From contig NZ_JBBORC010000001.1 in the NCBI RefSeq assembly GCF_038004425.1, positions 2,085,001-2,149,000 of the forward strand: a DNA stretch of 64,000 nt, in the 5' to 3' direction. The stretch is from Solibacillus sp. FSL W7-1464 (GTDB taxonomy: Bacteria; Bacillota; Bacilli; Bacillales_A; Planococcaceae). This document shows, piece by piece, positions 8,469-16,933 of this stretch (its first letter is position 1; the number at the start of each line of letters is the position of its first letter). The notes beneath the pieces were generated by a model. It saw only the letters and a list, made by a program, of their open reading frames with translations, did not search any database and had not been told where the DNA came from. The position numbers and the translations under genes are program-made.

Positions 8469-9354
8469 CTACTTTCTCTTTGAAGATTTCATGCAGCGAT
8501 AAATAATCCAGACTGAATTTTTCGATGTAATTGCCGTTTGATAGCAGCTCAAAAATTTCAGGTGCATATCTTTCATCTTCAAGTGTCAGGACTGCCTGCG
8601 AATCCCTTTCCATTTTGACATGATTCACACCTGGATACTTGCTCAATACTTCAAAAGATTTGTCGGTACGTACAGTCAGCTTTGTTTTGCCATACTGTTT
8701 TTTCAGATCAAGCAGCGAGCCTGAAAACAGGGATTCACCGCGTTTTAGCAAGCATAAATGGTCACACAGCTCTTCGACGTTATCCATTTGATGACTGGAG
8801 AATAATATGGTCATTCCCTGGTCACGCAAATGCATAATCGCGTTTTTTAATAACTCCATATTAACCGGGTCCAGTCCGCTAAACGGTTCATCCAGAATTA
8901 AAAAGGCCGGTTTGTGGATAAAGCTGGCGATTAATTGAACCTTTTGCTTATTCCCTTTTGACAAAGTCTCGGCTTTCACATGTCGCTTTTCTTCCAGATC
9001 AAAGCGCTCGATCCAGAAGTCGATATCCTTTTTCAGCTCGCCTTTATCCATACCATGCAGCTCCCCGAAAAAGTACAGCTGCTCTTCGACTTTCATTTGC
9101 GGGAAAATACCGCGCTCTTCCGGTAAATAACCTAAAAAATCACGGCTCACCGATTTGATCGGCTGCCCATCCCACGTTATTATACCTTCTGTCGTATCCT
9201 GTAAATCCAGTATCATTCGGAATGTAGTCGTTTTACCTGCACCATTTTGCCCGATCAAACCGAATATTTCACCTTTTTCAATTGTAAAGTTCAATCGATT
9301 TACTGCTACGAAATCCCGATAGCGTTTCGTCACATCTTTCAGTTGTAACACCAT
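8452..9354 (-). CDS. ABC transporter ATP-binding protein, NatA/YhaQ-like
   Basis: The 300-residue ATPase powers the permease encoded next. It has Walker A GQNGAGKTT, signature LSKGNKQKV, Walker B FLILDEPFSGLDP and the switch His in LFSSHQM. A C-terminal extension of about 80 residues after the nucleotide-binding domain matches the DUF4162-like tail of this subgroup. AGGAGGT-type binding site (GGAGGT) lies 6 bases before the ATG. Its length fits YhaQ. Confidence 0.92.
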   Translation of the reverse strand: MVLQLKDVTKRYRDFVAVNRLNFTIEKGEIFGLIGQNGAGKTTTFRMILDLQDTTEGIITWDGQPIKSVSRDFLGYLPEERGIFPQMKVEEQLYFFGELHGMDKGELKKDIDFWIERFDLEEKRHVKAETLSKGNKQKVQLIASFIHKPAFLILDEPFSGLDPVNMELLKNAIMHLRDQGMTILFSSHQMDNVEELCDHLCLLKRGESLFSGSLLDLKKQYGKTKLTVRTDKSFEVLSKYPGVNHVKMERDSQAVLTLEDERYAPEIFELLSNGNYIEKFSLDYLSLHEIFKEKVGAGLV

Positions 9355-9587
9355 GAGCTTACCTCCTGTTTATAAGAACTAGCGAATTCCATTATATAGT
9401 AATTATTCCAATTATAATATAAGTATCAATTTATGTAATGAAAATGCATATTAAAATACTAAACAATTTCTTTCGCCACTATGTTTATGTACGAACGAGA
9501 AGAGGAAAAGATTCATTACCACGCGAAATATTAAGGGATGCACTAAATTTATATAATTTTTACTTTTATAAATTTTAATGCACTTTA

Positions 9588-9626
9588 TTAAAAAATGGCT
9601 TAGTCCTTTTGCAAGAACTAAGCCAC
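9588..9626 (-). terminator. Terminator of the SLH amidase gene
   Basis: TGGCTTAGT pairs with ACTAAGCCA, followed on the minus strand by TTTTTTAAT. It lies just after the stop codon of the gene at 9640. Confidence 0.85.
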
Positions 9627-9639
9627 TTTACAGCATATT

Positions 9640-12126
9640 TTATTTTTTGTAGTAATCGACAATCCCGTTATAAATAGATTGCGCATAGATTTCTACATAC
9701 TTGTCATTGATTAATTTTTTACGGTCTTCTGCATTCGAGATGAACCCAAGTTCTACCAATACAGAAGGAATGATCATATTGCGTGTCACATAATACTGTG
9801 CTTCTTTTACACCACGGTTTTTCATGTTCGCATTTGTGACGATTTCGTTGTTGATATACGTTGCAAGCTTTTTATCCTCTTCAAACTGGTCACCACTCGA
9901 AATGCTGTAGTACGTTTCCGTTCCTTTTGCACTCGTTGATGTCGCAGCATTGACATGGATACTGACAAATACTTCACCGTAATTGCTCTTCGTAAAGTTC
10001 ACACGCTCTTGTAATGTTGGGAAAGTATCCCCTGCACGTGTTGTGAAAACTTTTGCGCCATTTGCTTCAAGCTTCTGTTTTACAAGATTCGAAACTTTTA
10101 AAACAATCGCTTTCTCTGTATGACCTGAATTCACAGCACCCGGATCTTTACCACCGTGACCTGGGTCTAAAATGATAATACGGCCTTTAACAGCACTGCC
10201 AGTTCCGTTCGTGAGTTTAAGGTACGATTTATGCACATAGCCTGTATCGTTGCCCGATGTTACTTTTGCCCAGAAACCTGATATTGAATGCACCGCAACA
10301 ACCGTTCCTTTAGACAGGCTTTTGATTTTTGGTGAAGAGTCAGATGCGGATTGACGCATATTTAAAGTCGAAACTGTTACTTTACCAGTTGTGGATGTCG
10401 TAACAGGATTACTGTTATTATTTCCCGTATCCGTTTTTGGCGGTTCAACTTCCGATCCAGCAACTACCGTCGTACTATTTTTTACAATATAGCCCGGAAT
10501 ACCGTTCACCATTGTTAAATAATAACCACTAATCTCCTTATACACCGACAAAGTTGTTCCCGTCGAAATTTGTGTAATCTTTTTCGATGAAGATGTCGGT
10601 TTGTAATAAAGATTCAATGTTGCGTTGGCTGTAACAGATTTTGTTGATTGTCCAATTGAATTCCCGTCTTGCTCAAGGAATTTGGCATACGATTTACTAA
10701 TATAGCCATAAGCGCCTTGGTAAGATACTTTCAGCCAATTATCTTCCACCGCGTAGACTGATAATTTCCCGCCAGTATCCACTTGACCCATAACAGTACC
10801 GGATGTTGTCGGCTTTGTACGAACATTCAAGCCATCCGTTGTCACCGAGATAAGTCCAATTACCTGTGATGTATCTACTGCCTCAAGCTTCTCTGGAAGA
10901 GGCAAACGGAATTGATTGCTTTTTGCACGTGCGATAAACGATGCAAACTGTGCTCGTGTAACAGTACTTTTTGGCAAGTACTTGCCATTGCCGCTGCCGA
11001 TCGTTATTCCATTATAGTAGATTGCTTTAATATACGGAGCATATGTATTTGTACCCGGTACATCCTGGAAATACATTGCTAAGTCTTTGTAGTCACTTTC
11101 ATTTAAATTAAATGCTTTTGCTAATACGTGACTCATTTCTTCACGTGACAAAGGTTCATTAGGATTAAATTGTCCTGATGTTTTTGTAAATAGTCCAAGC
11201 TCTCTTGCCCGTTCTATATACAGTGATAATTCCGTACCGACTTTTACATCAGTATACGAAGATTGTGATACTTTTAGCGGACCTTTACCTGCAGAGATGA
11301 CAGCCATTTTTGCAGCATGTCCACGTGTCACACTATTATTCGGTTTGTAGTACGTTTTGCCGTTTTCCAGATATCCGTTAATCGCCCCGAGGCTAATCAA
11401 ATATTGGATTTCTTCGTATGCGGCATAATTGGCACCAACATCCGCAAATACAATTTTGCCAGTATTTCCTGAAGTATTACGTTCAGGTAAAGCTAGACGG
11501 AATTCATCGCTTTTTGCACGTGCGATAAACGATGCGAACTGCGCTCGTGTAACAGTGCTTTTTGGCATGTACTTGCCGTTGCCGCTGCCGATCGTTATTC
11601 CATTATAGTAGATTGCTTTAATATACGGAGCATATGTATTTGTAGTCGAAACATCCTGGAAATACATCGCCAAATTTTGATAGTCACTTACATTTAAATT
11701 AAATGCTTTTGCTAAAACGTGACTCATTTCTTCACGTGACAAAGGTTCATTAGGATTAAATTGTCCTGATGTTTTTGTAAATAGTCCAAGCTCTCTTGCC
11801 CGTTCTATATACGTTGATAATTCCGTACCGACTTTTACATCTGTGTAAGAAGATTTACTTACTTTTAGCGGACTTTTACCTGCAGCAATGACTGCCATTT
11901 TAGCAGCATGCCCCCGTGTCACACTATTATTCGGCTTGAAATTCGTTTTGCCGTTTACTTCCTGATATCCATTAATCGCCCCAAGGCTAATTAAATACTG
12001 GATTTCATCGTAAGCGGCATCGGTTGTCGCAACATCTGCAAATACTACTTTAGCTGATGTCGGTGTAACAGCTAGTGTACAAACGAGGAAGATTGCAACA
12101 ACCAATGTAATCAGTTTTTGATTCAT
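9640..12126 (-). CDS. Cell-wall autolysin: signal peptide, six SLH domains, three SH3 domains, amidase_3
   Basis: The 828-residue protein cleaves the bond between N-acetylmuramic acid and L-alanine in peptidoglycan and is attached to the wall by S-layer homology domains. Order: signal peptide to Ala25; SLH triplet one (about 26-213); SLH triplet two (224-411); bacterial SH3 domains at about 425-483, 495-553 and 581-638; amidase_3 domain 648-828. Zinc and catalytic residues are visible: His657 (DPGHGG), Glu671 (HTEK), His724 (SIHVN) and Glu792 (VELGF). The two SLH triplets are near-copies at DNA level (about 11488-12051 and 10894-11457). Most SLH proteins have one triplet, so this is a tandem duplication. 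It has its own terminator and stands alone. Confidence 0.95.
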   Translation of the reverse strand: MNQKLITLVVAIFLVCTLAVTPTSAKVVFADVATTDAAYDEIQYLISLGAINGYQEVNGKTNFKPNNSVTRGHAAKMAVIAAGKSPLKVSKSSYTDVKVGTELSTYIERARELGLFTKTSGQFNPNEPLSREEMSHVLAKAFNLNVSDYQNLAMYFQDVSTTNTYAPYIKAIYYNGITIGSGNGKYMPKSTVTRAQFASFIARAKSDEFRLALPERNTSGNTGKIVFADVGANYAAYEEIQYLISLGAINGYLENGKTYYKPNNSVTRGHAAKMAVISAGKGPLKVSQSSYTDVKVGTELSLYIERARELGLFTKTSGQFNPNEPLSREEMSHVLAKAFNLNESDYKDLAMYFQDVPGTNTYAPYIKAIYYNGITIGSGNGKYLPKSTVTRAQFASFIARAKSNQFRLPLPEKLEAVDTSQVIGLISVTTDGLNVRTKPTTSGTVMGQVDTGGKLSVYAVEDNWLKVSYQGAYGYISKSYAKFLEQDGNSIGQSTKSVTANATLNLYYKPTSSSKKITQISTGTTLSVYKEISGYYLTMVNGIPGYIVKNSTTVVAGSEVEPPKTDTGNNNSNPVTTSTTGKVTVSTLNMRQSASDSSPKIKSLSKGTVVAVHSISGFWAKVTSGNDTGYVHKSYLKLTNGTGSAVKGRIIILDPGHGGKDPGAVNSGHTEKAIVLKVSNLVKQKLEANGAKVFTTRAGDTFPTLQERVNFTKSNYGEVFVSIHVNAATSTSAKGTETYYSISSGDQFEEDKKLATYINNEIVTNANMKNRGVKEAQYYVTRNMIIPSVLVELGFISNAEDRKKLINDKYVEIYAQSIYNGIVDYYKK
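10894..12051 (-). repeat. Tandem internal duplication of an SLH-triplet block
   Basis: Two consecutive blocks of about 560 bp, offset by 594 bp (198 codons), are nearly identical over long runs, for example the segment encoding SREEMSHVLAKAFNLN. Differences cluster at block edges and the loop QEVNGKTNF versus LENGKTYY. This points to a recent in-frame duplication or active gene conversion. Confidence 0.9.
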
Positions 12127-12340
12127 TGTTACCTATCCTTTCATAAGCTGTCCCCCTCATTGTATAGTACAAAACCGGAAAAAAATAGAGGTAAATCCAT
12201 ATTTAATGTCAAAATCTTGTTACAGTCTAGTTACAAAAACATTACACAATATAACAATTTTGGTTTGTAAAGTTGTAGTAATGGGTAAATAATCTAATTT
12301 GATTGTTGTAATGGAGCGAATGATCCGTGTTTTCTGAAGG

Positions 12341-12386
12341 CAAAAAAAAGAATCCGGTTCGTAATATTTCGAACAAATGGATTCTT
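12341..12386 (-). terminator. Terminator of the gene fragment at 12419
   Basis: AAGAATCC with an inner GGTTCG pairs with CGAAC and GGATTCTT, and the minus strand continues with eight T residues. It follows the stop of the truncated coding fragment. Confidence 0.8.
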
Positions 12387-12418
12387 CTTGAAATTATAAA
12401 GTTTTGGTGTAAAGGTTA

Positions 12419-12577
12419 TTAGAAATTGATGGAAAACTGTTTTGCGATTGCTCGTATCTCTTCAATTTTTTCCGGTTTTAAATAGTCCATCATCTTCGGA
12501 ACGAACTGCTCGATATCCTCTTTTGTAAAAGCGGCAGGTCCGCCTATTATGTCACTCGTTATGAAAAACCATCTCAA
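12419..12577 (-). pseudogene. 3' fragment of an unidentified minus-strand gene
   Basis: The minus strand encodes a sensible C-terminus (AAFTKEDIEQFVPKMMDYLK, then KPEKIEEIRAIAKQFSINF) with a good terminator. Upstream the frame hits a TAG within about 55 codons, and there is no ribosome binding site. I read it as the tail of a gene whose 5' part was deleted. The family is not recognised. Confidence 0.5.
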
Positions 12578-12680
12578 TACTAGCTATATCACTGCGGGTA
12601 TTTTGGGAATAATACTTTTATTGTTAGTCTTGAAGTTCATCAAAATAGATGAAATCGGAAAATCAAAAGAACCGGCATAA
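12529..12680 (+). pseudogene. 3' fragment of a membrane transporter gene (possibly MFS)
   Basis: The plus strand reads GPPIMSLVMKNHLNTSYITA and then a final membrane helix (GILGIILLLLVLKF) and a charged tail, which resembles the last helix of an MFS carrier. There is no start region and a terminator follows at once. It abuts and overlaps the minus-strand fragment, as expected if a deletion removed the 5' ends of two divergent genes. A free-standing 39-residue one-helix protein from the ATG at 12561 is the alternative. Confidence 0.4.
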
Positions 12681-12686
12681 AAATAG

Positions 12687-12722
12687 GGACCTGTCAGCAA
12701 TGGCTGCCCAGGTCCTTTATTA
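12687..12722. terminator. Bidirectional terminator between transporter fragment and yqhV-like gene
   Basis: GGACCTG pairs with CAGGTCC and is followed by TTTATTATT on the plus strand. The minus strand also continues with a T-rich stretch. Confidence 0.75.
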
Positions 12723-12732
12723 TTGTATTTTT

Positions 12733-12996
12733 TCATGCTGATTTTAAACTGAAAAGAATCAGGGAAATTCCGCAGAAAAGACATATGATTCGTGTCAGGG
12801 AAATTTTTTCTGCAAGACCAAGCAATGCTAGAGCCGTTGTAACAATTAAAACAACCGGACCGACCAGGGCTAGTAGCGTATTAATATAAAATGCTTTTTC
12901 TAAATCATTGAATTTAAACATTAATGCAGCAGCAGTCAACTCTATACTTCCGGACATAATTCTTAAAGCAATGATTATTATGAGTGCTTTATCCAT
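12733..12996 (-). CDS. YqhV-like small membrane protein (DUF2619)
   Basis: The product is a small integral membrane protein of unknown function with three hydrophobic stretches. The run FNDLEKAFYINTLLALVGP matches my memory of YqhV from Bacillus. I prefer the ATG at 12996 (MDKALIII), giving 87 residues, with AAGGATG upstream. An earlier ATG at 13041 would add 15 residues but has a weaker site. It is a single gene. Confidence 0.75.
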   Translation of the reverse strand: MDKALIIIIALRIMSGSIELTAAALMFKFNDLEKAFYINTLLALVGPVVLIVTTALALLGLAEKISLTRIICLFCGISLILFSLKSA

Positions 12997-13225
12997 AAAT
13001 GTAACCACATCCTTGCTAGTTTTCTTACCTAACATATGCAATCCATTCCGGAAATATATTTAGTCAAACACTTTTTTAAAAACATATAGGATGCGGATAA
13101 TCACGGATCTATACATATAGAACACGCAGAATTCCAAAACTGTCTGAAAATATAGTCAAATTCAATTTTACATATGATCCATTTCTATTTACTATTAAAC
13201 TATAGAAAAAAAGGGCGGTGTTCAG

Positions 13226-14476
13226 TTGAAAAAAATACACTATAGCTGGATTATTCTTGCTATATCATTCTGCTCCATCATTGCCGCCGGGATCGCGATG
13301 GCATCATCCGGAGTCTTCCTAACGCCTTTTGAACAGGAGTTCGGCTGGAATCGTCAGGTGATTTCCCTCGCCTTTGGAATCAGCTTGTTTTTCTACGGAT
13401 TTGCGGGTCCGTTCATGGCTGCATTACTTCAAAAATTCGGGTTAAAGAAAATGATGCTTGCCTCGATGGCAACGTTACTGATCGGGCTTCTCTTGATTTT
13501 CCTGATGAGTCAGTCATGGCAATTGATCATTATTTGGGGCGTAATTATCGGGCTTGGATCCAGTCTGTTTTTAACGGTTTTAAGTCCATATGTAGCAAAT
13601 CACTGGTTTAAAGAAAAAAGAGGGCTTGCCACAGGGATTCTGACCGCGAGTACCGCGATGGGACAGTTAATCCTGCTTCCTGTATTAGCCACAATTATCG
13701 AAAACTATTCCTGGCGATGGGCAGTCGGTTTAATCATGACGATTAGTGCAGTTATGTTTTTCATCATCTTTTTATTCATGAGAAACACCCCTAAAGAGAT
13801 CGGTATCCTCCCTTTTGGACAGACAGAGGAATTAGAGGATGCGCACGATCAATCAAAAGGCAATCCGATTGTTCTGGCATTCAAAGGGTTGGCCGACGCC
13901 ATACGGGCTAAAGAATTTTGGTTATTGGCAGGAAGTTTCTTTTTCTGCGGCTTTTCAACGAATGGACTTGTAGGGACTCATTTTATTTCCTATTGCATTA
14001 GTTTCGGAATTCCTATTGTTACTGCAGCTTCCTTGCTCTCTTTTATGGGGGTTTTTAATATGGTCGGAACAACACTTTCCGGCTGGCTGTCCGATCGGAT
14101 TGATAATCGCTGGCTTCTGTTTTGGTATTATCTCTTTAGAGGCGCTTCCCTTGTTTTGCTGCCTTTTGCGTTAATGGAAGGCAATCTTACTTGGATTCTT
14201 GTGTTTACTGTTTTTTACGGTCTGGATTGGGTAGCAACAGTACCGCCGACCATCAATCTTTCAAGACAGATTTTCGGAATACATAAAAGCGCAATTATTT
14301 ACGGGTGGATTTTTGCTTCCCACCAAGTAGGCGCTGCAACTGCCGCGTACGGCGGAGGTATGCTCTATTCCTATTTCAATACTTATACGTGGGCGTTCTT
14401 TATGGCCGGTGTGTGCTGTGTTATGGCAAGTTTATTTGTTATTTTAATAAAGAAACAGCCTCGCCCTGTACATTAA
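13226..14476 (+). CDS. MFS transporter, 12 membrane segments
   Basis: The 416-residue protein is a major facilitator carrier with about 12 helices and a central cytoplasmic loop near residue 205. The inter-helix motif around FGLKKMMLASM and the conserved SFFFCGFSTNGLVGTHF fit the monocarboxylate/oxalate-formate-like branch. Substrate is unknown. The start is a TTG after AAGGGCGGTG. Its own terminator follows directly. Confidence 0.85.
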   Translation: MKKIHYSWIILAISFCSIIAAGIAMASSGVFLTPFEQEFGWNRQVISLAFGISLFFYGFAGPFMAALLQKFGLKKMMLASMATLLIGLLLIFLMSQSWQLIIIWGVIIGLGSSLFLTVLSPYVANHWFKEKRGLATGILTASTAMGQLILLPVLATIIENYSWRWAVGLIMTISAVMFFIIFLFMRNTPKEIGILPFGQTEELEDAHDQSKGNPIVLAFKGLADAIRAKEFWLLAGSFFFCGFSTNGLVGTHFISYCISFGIPIVTAASLLSFMGVFNMVGTTLSGWLSDRIDNRWLLFWYYLFRGASLVLLPFALMEGNLTWILVFTVFYGLDWVATVPPTINLSRQIFGIHKSAIIYGWIFASHQVGAATAAYGGGMLYSYFNTYTWAFFMAGVCCVMASLFVILIKKQPRPVH

Positions 14477-14481
14477 GATTG

Positions 14482-14516
14482 GGTGCTTTGATTTTTTATT
14501 CAAAGCACCTTTTACT
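14482..14516 (+). terminator. Terminator of the MFS gene
   Basis: GGTGCTTTGA pairs perfectly with TCAAAGCACC, followed by TTTTACT. Confidence 0.88.
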
Positions 14517-14667
14517 ATATAAAAAGGCTGTTTTCGTAAAATTTGCTGTTTGGGGTAATTATTTTTATTCAACAATCGAGCGAGGTGGTAATGATTGGAT
14601 AATTTTGAAACAAATAAGAAGGTTAATCGTATATTAGTTATTAAATACTTTAAGGCGGTGTTTGAAG

Positions 14668-14895
14668 TTGGGTATGGTTGCTTTAATATTGTTATCGCTT
14701 ATACCATTTGGGGTTACAATTTGGACTTATTTCAATCCTAAAGAAAGTTTATTATGGGGGAAACGAGGAATATACAAAGAAGAACCTGAAATAACTGAAA
14801 GTGCAATTAATAATACAAAAGTGAAAGCTTTAATCACTATTATCGTCTATCCGATAATTATGATTATAATTTTTGTTTATAGTTACAGTTTATAA
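14668..14895 (+). CDS. Small two-helix membrane protein (DUF6199-like)
   Basis: The 75-residue product has a hydrophobic helix at each end and a central FNPKESLLWGKRGIYKEEPE segment, a layout that recalls the DUF6199 family. The function is unknown. I choose TTG at 14668 because AAGGCGGTG then sits 7 bases upstream; the TTG at 14662 would be too close. It is monocistronic by position. Confidence 0.6.
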   Translation: MGMVALILLSLIPFGVTIWTYFNPKESLLWGKRGIYKEEPEITESAINNTKVKALITIIVYPIIMIIIFVYSYSL

Positions 14896-14952
14896 AAAGT
14901 TCAAAACCTTTTATGCAGAATGATAGCAACAATCTTTGAGAAAAGAGCCTAT

Positions 14953-14991
14953 AAAAAAGACTAAAATTCACGTAATGGATGAATTTTAGTC
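14953..14991 (-). terminator. Terminator of the gene at 15008
   Basis: GACTAAAATTCA pairs perfectly with TGAATTTTAGTC, and the minus strand then runs into TTTTTT. Confidence 0.9.
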
Positions 14992-15007
14992 AGGAAAATA
15001 TTTACAT

Positions 15008-15901
15008 TTAGTTCAGCAACTCTTTAACAAAATCATACTCTACATATGTTTTGTTTTTTTCCAATAATGCCGGTGCGACATCAAAATATTTAAGTGCACG
15101 ATTATGGCCATATGTTTTTTCGCCGCGTGTAATAGTGTAAGACAGTGCACCTTTTGAGATGATAGCGCCGTTTCCTGTCGCAGCGACTTTAAAGCCAAGT
15201 TCTTCAGCAATAATTCGTAACGGCACCATGACTTTGCCATCGACTTCTTTGTAATCCTCACCTATTATTTCCCGTATTTCTGATGCGATTCCGGAGTTTA
15301 CAGCTTCTTCTTCAAGTTTTGGGAACACAACAATTTTTTCAGGTGCTGCCTGCGCTGGAATACTCTTTGTTGTCGGTCCGTAAAATACAATCGCGTTATA
15401 GTTTTTCAATTCTTTCGCAGGCACTTTTTTGCCTTTTGCATTGATGATGACCGACTTTTCATCCAAATGCAGCTTTAATTCCCCGTCATCACTTAAGAAG
15501 TTTTCATCAAATTGTGCGACCTTTACTGAGTTAGCCGTATCATCCTTTTCCACAATGACTACAGATGGTGCATATTGCGGCGGATAAATTAAAATCATTG
15601 GCTGATCCGCGTAAATAGATAGTGAAATCATATCACCAATTTTCAGTTTAACTTCACTGCCATGTTCATCGAAAACAAGTGTTTTGTCATCAACATAGAA
15701 ATTGAACACATTGCCATCTTGTTCTGCCGTATATAATTTAGCGTTTTCCCTCTCTTCGACTGCAGTAATATTCCCTCTGTGCTGGATAAATGTCCCTGTT
15801 TTTTCCACTTCTTCAGTCCCTTCTGCTGTTGGCTGCTCAGCGTAAGCAGTAACGGTTCCGAGTAGTAGTACAGATAATGCTAAAGGTGCAATTTTTTTCA
15901 T
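15008..15901 (-). CDS. Exported protein with C-terminal copper amine oxidase N-terminal-like domain
   Basis: The 297-residue protein has a signal peptide (MKKIAPLALSVLLLGTVTAYA) and is probably secreted or wall-associated. The C-terminal 80 residues, including VPLRIIAEELGF and a TITRG-type strand, match the stalk domain called copper amine oxidase N-terminal-like, which is structural and not an oxidase. The N-terminal part is a beta-rich domain I do not recognise. ATG at 15901 with AAGGATGG is preferred to a longer start without a site. It lies 55 bases after the amidase gene on the same strand, so co-transcription is likely. Confidence 0.75.
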   Translation of the reverse strand: MKKIAPLALSVLLLGTVTAYAEQPTAEGTEEVEKTGTFIQHRGNITAVEERENAKLYTAEQDGNVFNFYVDDKTLVFDEHGSEVKLKIGDMISLSIYADQPMILIYPPQYAPSVVIVEKDDTANSVKVAQFDENFLSDDGELKLHLDEKSVIINAKGKKVPAKELKNYNAIVFYGPTTKSIPAQAAPEKIVVFPKLEEEAVNSGIASEIREIIGEDYKEVDGKVMVPLRIIAEELGFKVAATGNGAIISKGALSYTITRGEKTYGHNRALKYFDVAPALLEKNKTYVEYDFVKELLN

Positions 15902-15956
15902 ATCGTTCCATCCTTTCGGTAATTTCACTACATTAGTCGATTTGAGGGAAAAAAGG

Positions 15957-16745
15957 TTACACATTCGAGATATTTTTTTGATATTGCAATGTTGTAAGTG
16001 CGATATAATCGTATAACGTTAATTGTCCACGATCGAAATTTTCCAACCATAATGGCTGAAATGCACCTATTTGAATACCTAGTTTAAGTTGCTCCCGTAC
16101 AGCTTCTTTGTCATTGAAAATTGCTTCCACTTTTTGCTGCAATGCCTTGATCGTGATAGTTTGCGGGTCTGGTGCTGGTGTCGGTTTTACTGGTGGTGCT
16201 GGTGGTGCTGGTGCCGTATTTGGAAAATAGCTTTTTAATGTCTCGGCAATTGCCTCAATTATTTGGTTTTTATTTGACCGGTACAGTTTTACATCTTGCT
16301 CTGAATTGACAAAACATACTTCGATGAGAATGGCTTTTTTCGCTGTGCCATTCAAAAATGCCAAGTTCGTACGCTGTTTGGCTCCGCGATTTTTAAACTT
16401 TCCTGCTTTCGCAATTTCAGTGCTCATCTTTTGCGCAAATGAAGAAATGGCCGGATTCACATATAGCACCTCTGTCCCGATCCCATCTTTTTGCTGTGCC
16501 GCTGCAGAATTAAAATGAATGCTGACATCCATTTCGCGCTGAGTTGCATTATGCTGCTTCACTATATACGTTAAATTTTGCTGCTGGTTTTTAGATTGTT
16601 TATCGATAATTACGTTGACCTTAACACCTTTTTGCTGCAATTTTTTCCCGAGCTCCTGCACAAGTGAGACGGTCTCCTCTCCTTCATCCATGTAGCCTGA
16701 GGCACCTGTCCCCTTTCCGTAATGACCTGCACTAATTGTTAGCAT
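15957..16745 (-). CDS. N-acetylmuramoyl-L-alanine amidase, phage-endolysin type
   Basis: The 262-residue protein has an amidase_3 domain at residues 1-175 (His8 in SAGH, His in SIHFNS, Glu in LIEVCFVN), a proline-rich linker (APAPPAPPVKPTPAPDP) and a short C-terminal helical domain. It has no signal peptide, unlike the autolysin at 9640, which is typical of phage endolysins that need a holin. No holin or other phage gene is adjacent, so it looks like a captured phage gene. AGGAGG precedes the ATG. Its upstream region shares a dyad with the phage-type gene at 54419. Confidence 0.85.
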   Translation of the reverse strand: MLTISAGHYGKGTGASGYMDEGEETVSLVQELGKKLQQKGVKVNVIIDKQSKNQQQNLTYIVKQHNATQREMDVSIHFNSAAAQQKDGIGTEVLYVNPAISSFAQKMSTEIAKAGKFKNRGAKQRTNLAFLNGTAKKAILIEVCFVNSEQDVKLYRSNKNQIIEAIAETLKSYFPNTAPAPPAPPVKPTPAPDPQTITIKALQQKVEAIFNDKEAVREQLKLGIQIGAFQPLWLENFDRGQLTLYDYIALTTLQYQKNISNV

Positions 16746-16767
16746 CGTAATTCACCTCCTTTTTCTA

Positions 16768-16801
16768 TCTATATGTCCTTTTGTATGTCAAAAAAGGGAC
16801 A
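16768..16801 (-). promoter_or_regulatory. TGTCC...GGACATATAGA dyad, copy A
   Basis: On the minus strand TGTCCCTTTTTTG, 9 bases, AGGACATATAGA lies 22 bases before the amidase start. The arms TGTCC and GGACA are inverted. The same two blocks with an 8-base spacer occur at 55181-55213 before another phage-type gene, which argues for a shared control site. Confidence 0.55.
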
Positions 16802-16933
16802 TCGAGGTTTTTATTATATTAAAATAACAGTTAAATTTTTAACTCATTGTTAGACAACCTTCAAATAGCGATATAGCAATTCGAATAATAATTCGTTACA
16901 ATGAAGTAATTATACATAATGTGAGGGTTTGGC

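Noticed and set aside
16768-16801. TTGACA/TATAGA as a sigma-A promoter inside dyad copy A
   Set aside because: The spacer is only 12 bases and TTGACA is not kept in copy B, so the shared blocks are better read as a regulatory dyad.
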